Shown: positions 37,487-49,300 of the stretch, in pieces
How positions within the stretch are numbered: the stretch's first letter is position 1
How the letters are laid out: every line of letters starts with the position of its first letter
Source of the DNA: Circinella minor
Lineage: Eukaryota; Mucoromycota; Mucoromycetes; Mucorales; Lichtheimiaceae
Assembly: GCA_016758965.1 (NCBI GenBank)
Contig: JAEPRB010000007.1
Span: 367,670-431,669 of the forward strand
Direction: 5' to 3'
DNA: 64,000 nucleotides
Position numbers and translations under genes: made by a program
The notes under the pieces: generated by a model
The model's database searches: none
What the model was told of the DNA's origin: nothing
What the model saw: only the letters and a program-made list of their open reading frames with translations

Positions 37487-39299
37487 ATGATTCCAGACAA
37501 ATATATTGGTCTCATCCTTGCAATGAGCTCAAGTGTGTTTATTGGTCTTTCCTTTATCATTACAAAAAAGGGCCTTATTAATGCCCAACGACGACATGGT
37601 AAAGATATTCTTTTTTATTTTGGTTTCCCAGTCAACAAAGTTTGTTACTATGATAACACCCAAAACAAAGCAAAAACTTTTGTCAAAAAACCTGTTTTGA
37701 TGAGTTAAAACTTATGTATGCAATTACGTTATACGTTTTCGCTTGTTTAATATTATTTTAGGTGTTTCGGCTGCAGACGGCAAACATCACTATCTTCGAA
37801 ATTGGACATGGTGGGCTGGAATGAGTACAAGTAAGGGAAAAATAAATTAGGTTATTATATATATATGTGTGTGTGTGAGAGAGAGAGATAAAGAGAGGCT
37901 TTCTATTGTTCAAGTCCAGGTTTGTTTTTGATACAACGACACTCATTATCATTATTTTATTTTTATTTTCAGTGGCGGTGGGTGAAGTATTAAACTTTTC
38001 AGCATATTCGTTTGCACCTGCTATTCTCGTCACTCCTCTTGGAGCACTTAGTGTTATATTAGGGTAAGTATATACAAAAGGATTACATTGAATTATAATT
38101 CAAGTGCGTGTGGAGCAAAAAAAAAAACGGATATTAAAGGGTGTGGGAGGAAGAAATGTCAAGTATAGTGTTTTTGGTAAACTAATACATTTCACGTGTA
38201 ATAATAATAATAGTGCGATATTCGCATCTATCTTTTTAAAAGAAACACTTGGTCCAATTGGGAAAATTGGATGTTTATTATCAGTCGTTGGTGCTGTACT
38301 AGTAGTATTGCATGCACCACAAGATCCAAATGTCGATAATATTGATGAGTTACTGTTTTATGCATTACAACCTGGTAAAGTATAATATAAGATTTTTTCT
38401 TTGATTTATATTGTTTTGGTGTATAAAATGGATAGTCAATTGAATTTCTGGAAAACTGAGATGAATTCTTTAAACTTTCTTTTTTAAAACTAACTTCTTA
38501 TATGTGGTACTAAACTATATTAGGTTTTATGATTTATTGTACTTTGGTTGTTGTGATTAGTTTATTTATGATCTACAAAGTAGTTCCAAAATACGGTAAA
38601 CGAAATCCATTCATCTATGTGTCGATCTGTTCACTTGTTGGTTCAGTTTCAGTTATGTCGATCAAGGCATTTGGTATTGCCTTAAAACTTACGTTTGCAG
38701 GTAATAATCAATTCACCCATCCATCGACCTATGTATTCGGAATTGTGGTAGTGGTGTGTATCGTAACTCAGATGAACTACTTTAATAAGGCACTGGAACA
38801 ATTTTCAACAAACGTGTAAGTAATATAACTTTTTTATTAGTGGGAAGGTGTTAATACATGATTAAAAAGGTATTGAGGCAAAAATTAAGTACTATTTGTG
38901 AGGTGAGAATGTTTTTTTACTTACATATGATTTTCCTTTGGATGCAGAGTAAACCCTATTTATTTCGTTTGCTTTACGACTGCTACTATTACTGCATCGA
39001 CTATTTTATTTCAAGGTTTCAATGTTGATAGTCCTATTTATGTTTTATCATTAATAGCTGGGTTTGTCGTCATCTTTACTGGTGTTTACTTGCTAGATTC
39101 CATTGCACGCGGCGCTGGCGCCAGCAATAATAATAATGGCGGTGGCTACGGGGATGGTGAAGATGAACACTTATTAATGAGTGAAGCAACACTTTTGGAG
39201 AATGAAGATGCAGTCGGTTTAACCGATATGCATGATGATGATTCGGATTTAGAAGATGGACTTCATAGCCGAAGGGACAGTAGTCAGAGAATCCGATAA
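37487..39299 (+). CDS. NIPA-type magnesium transporter (DUF803)
   Basis: Multipass transporter of the NIPA/DUF803 family, DMT-related, moving Mg2+ or similar cations. Exons 37487-37598, 37762-37830, 37973-38063, 38214-38374, 38524-38815 and 38948-39299 give 358 residues with consistent phases. Family signatures: SSVFIGLSFIITKKGL at the N-terminus, YLRNWTWWAGMSTMAVGE, FAPAILVTPLGALSVILGA, LKETLGPIGKIGC, LHAPQDP, YFNKALEQFSTNVVNPIYFV and FTTATITASTILFQGF. About nine membrane segments are visible. The C-terminal tail is acidic and G/N/D-rich, presumably cytosolic. Membrane location (plasma membrane or endosome) cannot be told from the sequence. Confidence 0.92.
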
Positions 39300-39806
39300 A
39301 AAATAATGGATATATGAAGAAGAAACAAACAAGACATACAAAATACCCTTTCTTTTCCGTTGACTTTTTCTTCACTGACTCTGTCTTCTCTCAAAATTTG
39401 TAAATTAGCATAAAAAACACACACAGAATCTCTCCCTCCCGTTAACCACCGAAATATTTGATGCACTTGGTGCATCAACAGCTTCTTCCCGACTATTTAT
39501 CTCCTTTTTGTTCTTCGAAGCATTATGTTCTTCACACCCCTTTTATCCATTTTTTATTATTATACATCTTTTTATACAGCCTGAACTTTGGTTATTTTTA
39601 TATTTAGAGAGGCGATATGTATACACACAACACAAAGTATTATTTTTCGTTCTTTTTTAAGTCCTATAAACCTTGTTTTATATTTTTGGCTGGACCAAAA
39701 TTTTTGTCGCTGTTGCGAATTCCGATATTTTACTTTTTTGACTCATTGAAAAACAAAAAGCACGGGACAGGTCGTTAGGTTGGTCAATGTGGGAGGGAAA
39801 AAAAAG
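39300..39806. other. Intergenic region, P450 promoter side
   Basis: About 500 bp of AT-rich DNA; no gene seen. It contains an atgcacttggtgcat palindrome-like stretch near 39460-39475 that could form a short hairpin. Confidence 0.4.
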
Positions 39807-39813
39807 TATATAA
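39807..39813 (+). promoter_or_regulatory. TATA box of the P450 gene
   Basis: TATATAA located 66-72 bp before the ATG at 39879. Confidence 0.5.
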
Positions 39814-39878
39814 TTAAATGAATATCCTAGATTTGGGGTTCAAAGCTTTTTTAATTATCTATTTTTATATATTCCTTT

Positions 39879-41942
39879 ATGGTTTTGCAAGATAGCTTCA
39901 AACGAGAACACCTGGCTTCAATTGTAGCTGTTACTGCTACTGCTAGTGCTTTGTTACTTTATTGGATAAGATCTAATAAAGACGACCCTTTTGATGCATT
40001 CGTGAGACCTAGAGGACGAGTCCCTTATCTTGGTAATTATAGACAAACTTTACTTTTTATCGTGTTTAAGATCCAATTTCACACTTACCAAGTGTCTATT
40101 ATATTCATTATTTCATTATTTATATTAATATTAGGCCATCTTTTATGCTTTGACAAGTTACCTGGTTTAAAGTTTCATGATTGGCACAAGCAATATGGGT
40201 CTGTGCTTAGAGCCGACATGGGCGTTCAAAAATGGATTCTTGTGTCTGATCCAGAGATTGTGCAAACTTTACTTGCTACTCATGGTGCCATTGCAAGTGA
40301 TCGTCCATTTCAACTGTTTGGCGCAAAATATTATGCACTCGGTAAAAGGTGAAAGATACGGTTTATTTTACTTTGTTATTAACAAAAAGGCGATCTATGG
40401 TGTATATGAAAAATAATTATAACTATTCTTTGTTTTGCTGTAATAGAGGTATTATTTTGGCAGATCATACAAAGAAATGGAAAATTTTACGCACTCAAGC
40501 CTTGTCTCTCTTATCACCTAAAATGGTAGCTCAATTTAGCTCTATCCTTGATCGCGAAAATACCGAGTTAATTAACGAGCTAATTAGTTCCTGCGCCGAA
40601 GAGGGTCAAGGTGTGAATCCTTTGCCGCTCCTACAACGAACTTCGTTAAACTATATTTTACAGACTGGGTTTGGTACTCGTACCACATCTTTTTCAGATC
40701 CACTCTTACATCAAATACTTGAATTCGTCGAAGAGGGTTTAACTATTGGTGGTCCACATAACGATATAGGTGGGTTTTTGCCTGTTCTCAAGTTTTTGGA
40801 CGTGATATTACGTCGTGACAAAATGTTTTCAAAATGGATCAAGGAAAAACGTGATCCAGTGATTAGCACTTTACTTAACAGAGCCTATTCGACCGATCAA
40901 GATAATATGTTTAAACGATTGCATGATCAACAACAAAATCTTGAACTCGATGATGAAGATATTTTAGTGACTGCAGGTAAAAATATGGACTAGTTTATGT
41001 TGATATCGATTTTATATATATATATATATATATTTAAAAAAAAAGCTCCAAAATCTAAACAAAATTGTCGTCAATATAAACTGTAATAGGGGATATTGTC
41101 TTGGGCGGGACTGATACATCGTCCATTGCGCTTTCATGGATTTTTGCTATTTTATTGCATCATCCAGACGTTGTTCAAAAGATACAAGAGGAAATTGATG
41201 TTTTTATCCAAAAGAACAATCGACGTCCCATGTTTGCCGACCGCGCAGACTTCCCTTACATTATTTCCGTCCAAAAAGAATCTCTTCGATACAAGCCCCT
41301 TGGACATTTCACGTTCTTCCATGTCCTCGAAAAAGACAGTAAGTATTATTTTCATAATAGTAAGGTTGATAAATCGAGAAGCATCTTTAGCAATATAAAG
41401 AAAATAGTTGATATATTTAAGTAATTTGTCATTAGTTTACTGTAAAGGATACTTGTTCCCAAAAGGCGCAAATATCTTACCAACTATCCTTACAATGCAC
41501 TACAACCCTGAACTTTTCCCAGAACCAGAAATTTTTAAACCAGAACGGTTTTTAAATAATACCCGAACAATGCAATCCTGTACTAATGGCAAGCTCGAAG
41601 GACGTGATACCTTCGTCTTTGGTTGGGGTCGTAGAGCATGCCCAGGTATTCATCTTGTAAGTTATTCAAATTCAGATAGTATATTTGTATTGTTTCTTCG
41701 CAAAAAATAAAATAGTTGTAGCTTTTTTCATTAATAGCATGCTTCTTTTTATATATGTATATATATAGGCTGAGGTTCAAATGTTCAATATTATGACTCG
41801 GGTGTTTGCTGATTGTGATATTAAACTACCTGCTGGTGAAGACTTACCAAATCTAGAAGCATATCGTGATGGTGGAGTGGCAGTGCTACCACCCTTATTC
41901 AAAGCACGCTTTGTTCCTCGACCTAACCGACCAACATTTTAA
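39879..41942 (+). CDS. Cytochrome P450 monooxygenase
   Basis: Microsomal P450 using NADPH-P450 reductase; substrate unknown. Exons 39879-40032, 40135-40348, 40447-40976, 41090-41338, 41436-41656 and 41769-41942 give 513 residues, phases closed. An N-terminal membrane anchor (about residues 12-30) is followed by a proline-containing RPRGRVPYLG hinge, a C-helix WKILRTQ, the I-helix oxygen-activation motif GGTDTSS (305-311), the ExxR pair E363/R366, a PERF motif (FKPERF) and the heme loop FGWGRRACPG with Cys451. All key residues are present. The first intron (40033-40134) is 102 nt with no stop in frame; if retained it inserts a hydrophobic stretch behind the anchor. Clan and substrate would need phylogeny. 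Confidence 0.92.
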
Positions 41943-42733
41943 GCAGAAGTCTACTCTATTTACCTCTTAGCTAGTTATATATTTAATTATTATCATTTTC
42001 GTTTATCCTTTTATATGTAATATAAATATATATATTATACATAAAATTTATCGTAACTCTCTTGCTGAAATTTCCTCAGCCTCCAATAAAGGAAGCCATA
42101 TCAACACCAGTCTTTAAATCACGAAAATTATTCGTTTCTGGCTCCGTAACACCTTTCTGCGTTTAATTAAACAAAAAAGTAGCCGATCTAAATCAACATC
42201 CAGAATTGCAGTTAACTCTCTCAAACTCGCTTTCAATTCCGCTTGTCTTGGTTCACTTCAAAGCACACAAGTTGTGGGTAAATAAAAAAACATTTTAAAT
42301 TTAGGCAAAGAAACCTATTTTATATTCTTTTGTTTTGTTGAAAAACGCCAGCTGTATATAGTAACTATGTCGATGAAAGTGGTCATATTATCATAAAAGT
42401 TAGCATCTTATCCATAATAATGTCTCAATTTATCACCTCAAATAGTATGTTAGTGAAAAAAATATTTTTTTTTCTTTTACAATAAAATTATTCACATTTT
42501 TCTTTGATATTGGTTGCTAAGAAAGAATAACATTTATATAAGAGAGCTTGTACACCTTTCATGCATTACACGTCAAGAAGCTGCCTGACAGTACTTGATA
42601 CATTCGCCAGCCACCAAAATCATTTGAGCCGTCACGAAAATTGTTGGAAACCCATTTTTTGTTTTAACCCCGCTTGAACCTGTTTTTCCTGCTTTGCTTG
42701 AACCATCACCAAAAAAAAAGAAGCATATACAAA
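41943..42733. other. Intergenic region with a minus-strand gene fragment
   Basis: About 790 bp. The minus-strand relic at 42076-42255 is listed separately. A TATATAA at 42535-42541 lies 193 bp before the RPAC2 start, possibly too far to be its core promoter. Confidence 0.45.
42076..42255 (-). pseudogene. Unrecognised minus-strand coding fragment
   Basis: On minus, 42156-42076 is an exon-like end (after a cgcag acceptor) coding TEPETNNFRDLKTGVDMASF and a stop. Upstream, 42255-42198 codes EPRQAELKASLRELTAILD in a compatible phase, but the gap between them is only 41 nt with a poor gttgat donor. No start exon was found. It could be a decayed gene or a small gene with unresolved 5' exons; the family is not recognised. 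Confidence 0.3.
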
Positions 42734-43405
42734 ATGTCAGCCAACGAAGACGCAATGTCAACAAGCAGCCAACACGAAGATACCATCGCTGACGAAGAAA
42801 TGGCTGAAGCTTCTGACAATGAAAGTGAATTTGGACCTATTGATAAGCTTGATATTGTAAGTTTTCATTATATACATATCTATTATTCATACGCCATATA
42901 AGATCATTATTTACTAATGAAATACACTGGATCTTTGTTTAGGTTGCTGGTGCAGATAATGATAAGACTGCCATGACATTTTGCTTTAAAGAAGAAGATC
43001 ATACATTGGGCAATTCTCTTCGTCACATGATTAACAAAAAGTAAATAAGGGTTTTTTTTCATATAATTATGCTTCATAGACTTGACCATTTCTTACAAAA
43101 AAAATATAATGTTTGTTAGTGCTGAAGTTGACTTTTGTGGCTATTCCATTCCTCATCCTTCTGAAGCAAAAATGCATATGCGTATTCAAACAACGGGTAA
43201 ATATTTTTTAATGGGAGTAGGAAGAGAGAGTATGTTAAATAAAATAGAAGTTACTGACAGCATTTATCAATTTTTATTAGAACGAACAACTGCAATCGAA
43301 GCTTTGACAACTGGACTCGAGGGATTAAACGATTTATGTAAAGTTGTTTTGGAAGCGTATGAAGCTGATCTGAACAAGGGCGATTATGTGAAGGAAGAAG
43401 CCTAA
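42734..43405 (+). CDS. RPC19: RNA polymerase I and III subunit AC19 (RPAC2)
   Basis: Shared small alpha-like subunit of RNA polymerases I and III, dimerising with AC40 in the assembly platform. Exons 42734-42856, 42943-43040, 43120-43196 and 43281-43405 give 140 residues with closed phases. An acidic N-terminal tail (about 1-40) precedes the Rpb11-type fold: EEDHTLGNSLRHMI (about 59-72), then CGYSIPHPSEAKMHMRIQTT and a C-terminal amphipathic helix LTTGLEGLNDLCKVVL. This is the standard family architecture and length. The third intron (43197-43280) is 84 nt and free of in-frame stops, so retention would insert 28 residues between the conserved IQTT and the last helix. The housekeeping role is secure. 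Confidence 0.93.
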
Positions 43406-43911
43406 TTGAAGTGGATGGAATCATATACGACACATACACATATTATTATTATTATCATTATTACAAAATAGCACGCACTCGAACACATGACGATATTTCG
43501 CATCGCACATTACCTTATATAATTGTAAATACATATCATTCTTTTTATTACTGATTCATTATAAAACTTCAGTTTTTTTTACGAGAACATGTTGGGTATA
43601 TTCATTAGAAGGATGTTGACGAAAGGTGTTATTGAATGTCTTTTGTGATACAGACAGAGACACTGTTTATTTTTATTATTTTGGGCATGAAAAATATTTT
43701 GGAAGGCTGGAAAAAATGATACTTTGATTACTGATGGAGTTGAATATATGATTATGGATCATTGGTACAAAAATACATTACTAGTACAATTTAATTAATA
43801 ATATTAATAATTAAGGGGGGGAGGGATATAGCTATAGTAGTTAACAGACGTATAAGGGGGAAAATCGTATACATATAAGAAATTTAAGTAAAACACGGAT
43901 ATAGTAATGAA
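43406..43911. other. Convergent 3' intergenic region
   Basis: About 500 bp between two convergent stop codons, AT-rich with an ATT microsatellite near 43440-43464 and a short ggggggagggag run near 43815-43825. No gene seen. Confidence 0.5.
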
Positions 43912-46305
43912 TTACAAAAGCATGCCTGCGAAACAGGCAGAAACCCAAGTACAAATACTACCACAAATCAAAGCAGAAATGGCCATTTGTGCAATCTCAC
44001 CGGTTCTCTTGGGAGCAATAGCACCAAGACCACCAAGCTGAATACCGACTATTAATAAAAAAAACAATAGTTACGTTATTTTATCTAATTCTTTGTATCC
44101 ATTCCCTTTCATTTTATACTATTATATCATATAACAAAAAACAAGTATACATACTTGAACTGAAGTTTGCAAAACCACATAAGGCATAAGTGGCAACAAG
44201 ACGTGAACGATAACTGATGGTTTCTAGATAAACTGTTTGCATTTCATTATAAGCAACAAATTCGTTTGCCCAAACTTTAAGGGCCATCAAACGACCCACA
44301 GGGACCAAGTCTTGGTTATCAGCACCAATGAACCAAGCCAAAGGAACAAAAATGTAACCAGTAATAAAGTCCAGTGTCAAATTTTGTATTGTCAAGAAGT
44401 TACCAAGCCAAGTCAACAAGGCATTGACGGCATACAAAAGAGCAAGGATAGCAATTAAGTTAGCTATAATCAATAATGAAATCGTAATACCAAGACCAGC
44501 ACCTGAACTAGCAGCATGAAGTAAGTTGAATGATTCAGTATCTCGTTCCACAACAGTATTCTTTTTTGTAACAGGTTCTTCGGTTTCTGGATAACGCAGT
44601 TTGGAAATAGCAAGGGTGCATGGGATTGACATGATAGAGGAGGTGATAAGAGCTTGACCTGATACACCCATTGAAATCTTTTAACGAGAGATTAGTATCA
44701 TGTATGAGTTGGTGCTGCTAACATGTACTCTCCTTTCTATGTCTTTAAACTACTTACATAAGCAAACAGAACAGAGCCCGAAATTGTACCAAAACCACAT
44801 GTCATGACTTGGTGAATTTCAGCTTTAGTCATAGATGCAATGACAGGTCGGACAAGTAAAGGTGCTTCTGTTTGACCAAGGAAACACTATTTTTTTCGAT
44901 AATCAGATAATATTTATTCTTTAGTAAATAACGAGAAGAAAATGCAACATCCCAATATTTTTTTCTATCAACAAGTGATATTTATAGTAAAAGATAGATT
45001 ATCTTTACCGATCCAACAGAAACAACAGCTTCAGCACCAGAAACACCCAAGAGCTTAACAAAAACTTGTGCGGCACGTGATAAAATCCATGGTAGTGCAT
45101 TGAGATAGTAAAGCATCTGAACGACGGCAGCAAAGAAGATGATAGCTGGGACAACGCTCATAAAGAACATACCTGAATTAGCAACATCTTCACCAAACAC
45201 AAATGATGTTCCATGCCATGCTTTGCTTAAGAATCCTTCAGCAAATACTGCAAGCCACTCGAAAAGATCATGGCCAGCTGATGACTTAAAGACAAACAAT
45301 CCCAAAAGAAATTGGAGCAAAATACCACCAGCGACAGTATTCCAATTAACTTCTCGATGATTCTAAAGTAACAAAAAAATTTTGTAAAAAAAAAACCATT
45401 AATAAAATTTATTTTTTCTTTACAATAATAGTTAAGATATAAATGAAAAACTCATTATATAACTTTATTTGTTAATCTTACCTTAGAACATGCAAAAGTA
45501 CTACCAAGAAAGAAGAGTAATCCGACGAAACCAATCAATCGTTGAAGACGAGTCGAGTTTTCGGTTTCGGGCATAGCAAAAACAACAACAGCAATGATTA
45601 CCAAAACACCACCAAAATAAAGGGCACCTCGGACTTGACGACTGAGCTTCATAACAGGTCTACCAACGAAACTTACAGCAGCAAGAAATGGATCAACGAT
45701 AATAGATATGGGAATATGTTGAAACAGAATATACAAAGTAAAAAATGCATAGAGTATTCCAAGAACCAAGTTTTCAGAATCATATCCTTTGGGTACTTGT
45801 AGTGCAAATGCAGCTGCAACATAACCTGTAAAGATAAGAAACATTGCTAAACTATATCATTATTAATAGTGTGCGAAATGAAAAGTTTGATGATAATAAA
45901 AGAAACGATCATGCTTAAATTCCAGTTGTTCCTTGTTATTGTGATAAAATAATTAAACTGATAATTTAAGAGGATTAAAAAACTAGCATGCATAATAACT
46001 TACTGAAACCATTTACGATGACGATCATAGAATTCAGAATAATTAAATCTTTTTTTAGCTTTGCCTTCTTCTGGCTCATAATCGTGATCTGCTTTCATTT
46101 TTTCATCGTCGCATTCTTCAATATCAACTCCATGCGGATCTAGATCTGTCTGCTTCTTGGCATTATTATTCATTGAACCACTAGAATAGCTTTCATTACT
46201 TCGTGCTGTTGTTACTCCTTGGTCTGGTGTAGCTGATGTTTCATTGATCTCATGTTGCCTTTGATGAGGAGGAGTATTATCATTAGCTGGCAAGTTTTCG
46301 GACAT
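43912..46305 (-). CDS. Concentrative nucleoside transporter (CNT/NupC, SLC28 family)
   Basis: Cation-coupled nucleoside importer. Exons on minus: 46305-46004, a putative 17 nt micro-exon 45931-45915, 45846-45482, 45362-45009, 44886-44758, 44677-44155 and 44048-43912; total 608 residues. Signatures: [96 protein letters not shown], and [20 protein letters not shown] near the end. A long polar N-terminal tail (about 95 residues) precedes the membrane part. The join between exons one and three is not solved by a plain GT-AG intron: frames disagree. A 17 nt exon with a GC donor restores the frame and adds NNWNL at a position where the family has extra residues; this part is tentative. Confidence 0.88.
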
Positions 46306-49300
46306 CGTTATTATTATTTCTGTTGCTAATTTGATTTACCCGCCCACCCGTTTTTATAATTTTGTTCTACTTTTTAAAAGTTTCTTATGAGCTATTGCAG
46401 CGTATATTACAAACAGTAAAAAGAAACAAGATATAAAAAAATAGTGTGTGAAATGTTTTATTTTTGTGCAGTATTTAAATCATTCTCAGTTCCATATAAG
46501 GTGTCAACTTTTTCTATGTTTTGATGCAGCAAGCAAATAAAAAGCCAAAAATTTCTAAATATGATTGGATAAAACAATACTATGATAAATAAAAACAAAA
46601 GGAAAAAAAAGGGAGACATACCATGTATATAGGGGGATTTGAAGCCAACTGTTGGGGGGTGAGTGTGTGAGGGGGCAGACCGAGAAAGATAAAGATTCGG
46701 GGATACTTGTGGCACCAAATTATTCCAAGTAGTGCAAGAAGTCGACCAGTAAATAAAATAGGAAACTTTGGGCTTTCTTGGTCACGTACTCAATATACCT
46801 GAAAGAGTTACTCCGCTTTCCCATTTGTCCAAAATACAAGATCAGGGTTTGGTTACGATGGAAATGTACTTCCTGTGAACCCTTAAAACATCGTATCCTG
46901 ACTTTTGTAATATGTAATAATCTGGCCTTAAGTAATGAGATATTCCTTTTTTCCTTATTCAATAATTGGAATATTTATTGTGAATACAATGTGTTCTCAC
47001 AAATGCTTATATTCAACCTGTATTTTCAATAATAGGATCTATTGTTATTATGATTATTTCCTTATTTACTAAGGCGCTATAAATGATGTAACAGATGATA
47101 TATATGTTATATGTATCTTACGAATATCAAATAATAACATACAATAATAAATCAAAAAGATAGGCCTCTGGAACATCGAATATAAAAAATTGGGGTTTTT
47201 TTGATAACCACTGTAACTTACCAAAATAGACATGCTTTAGTATCTCCAATATATTTGTTTTGTTGCATTGATAACAGGAACCGATTAACATTTTTTATTC
47301 ACTTTATTATCATTTTACTCTGTCACACCCTCCTGTTTTGATCATCCATGAATGAAGAAAAATGATAGATACTATGCTTCTTTATCGTAATTGGATCTAG
47401 ATTGTACCTGGTATATATACCCACAACGCTCATAATAGAATGTGTTTTTCACATGTATCAACAGACCATACGTGTTTTTTTTCCCAAACGAGATCTATGC
47501 TATACCACCCAATATTTTTCTGCATTCTATTTGGTACACAATTTATTGAAAAAGGAAAAGATTTCAGTTTATGGATGTTTTTGAAACTGGTGATAAAACG
47601 GTTACATATAAGGCTTTTTCTTTACACCTATCATTCAACGTAAACATGTTTATTATGTACCATAAGCTCATAAAGATATAAAGTTATAAGCTTTGTTAAT
47701 GTAATCATAAATTTACTTGGTAGAAAGCAGCCATGGTGTTTGATTCAAGTGATTCTACATCCATTTCACCGCATGATGTCTTCCGGTAACACTTATGAAC
47801 CCCTTTATTTTTATAATAAGCAACGAAAGAAAAATAGCATTGATGCATCTAAAATATAATCGATTAGAATTTCAAATACTGGGGAAGCTGGCTCACAAAT
47901 AGATATGATAACACTGTCTCTTTCTATGTGAATAAAACCTTTCGGATGGTGTTGCAAAATAGGAATTGAACCCGGCGAACGCTTTCTTTTTTTGTTTTCC
48001 CTGTTATCTATGTACTTAGGACGCATAAGGTTTAGTTGAAAAAAATTGTACGTAAAAAAAAGAACCTTTCGACTTTTTACTTTATTTTTTATAAAAAAAA
48101 TCAATGAAAGGAAGACATTTGCTGGTGTTCCTCACCAATTTACATATATAACAATAATTTCGCTTTTACAGTCCTCACTATTATATATAAATAGCAAAAA
48201 ATGATATTTTCTAAACAAACTGTCATCGTTCAAGATAGTTGCAAAAGTCATATTTAATGAGAAACAATTCTAAACTTTAGATTATACATGTAATATCATT
48301 ACTCAGCACAACTCACCACCCACATCACTGGTGAACACAAATCTTTGCGCACTTTAAAAAACTAAACGCGACATGTCTCAATAATATATTGACGAAATGG
48401 GTATTCAATAACCAAGATGCTTTGTTTGATGAAGGACTTGATAAAAAAAATGCAAGATATGTTGATATGACTGGAGTTAAAACTCATATAAGTGGTTTCC
48501 GCTATCAATTGATACATCAAGCAAAAAATAGATGATACTATGAGCCATAACACTGAAATCAATCATAGCTTTTTTTGACAGCGGCTGTAATTTTAGTCTT
48601 TTTTTTTATGCATCAGGTGGAAATATTTTTGATAATTCCGTCCGTTAAGAAAAAAAACCAATCGGGGCAATGAAAACAGCCATAGTTTCAGCATCCTGTG
48701 GTTTTTTGCAAAACATTCTCAAATCGCCACCTTTTTCAATTGATAAAATACCAATTCAACAACAAAAAAAAAGTTACATACCGATATGTATTCTTTTTCC
48801 TTTTTTGAAAACAGATCTTGGAGCCCTGCTAAAAAAAAATAAACACTGGTGTATTCTGAGTATTTCATATAAATACAACGAGAGGAAAGGACAGTTTTAT
48901 TTGGCTATTTAAAGAAGACATACATGATGGTAAATAATTCACCGCGTGTTGCTAACATTAGCTTAAAATTGTAATTGATATATACTAAACAGGGATATTC
49001 TGTATTATGAAAATTATATTATGTATTAAACAGATTAAAGGTCAAAGTATTCACAACAGTATGACGACAACATAACAATAATTCTCTACAATTATAATCT
49101 AAAAAAAAGTCAAATAAAAACTATAATATATCGATTTTTTAGTTGTGCATACTGCAAAAATATGAGTATGTATACTGCGTAAACGAAACTTTTCAAAAAT
49201 ACTATGTTGTCTATAATAAGTAAAAACCTGTAGAGGGATTATAATGAATTTCAATCCCTAATAATAGGAAGAAGAGAAGTACATAAAAAAGTTGAACAGT

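Noticed and set aside
48670..48912. 80-codon open frame on plus
   Set aside because: Low-complexity lysine/isoleucine composition typical of chance frames in AT-rich DNA.
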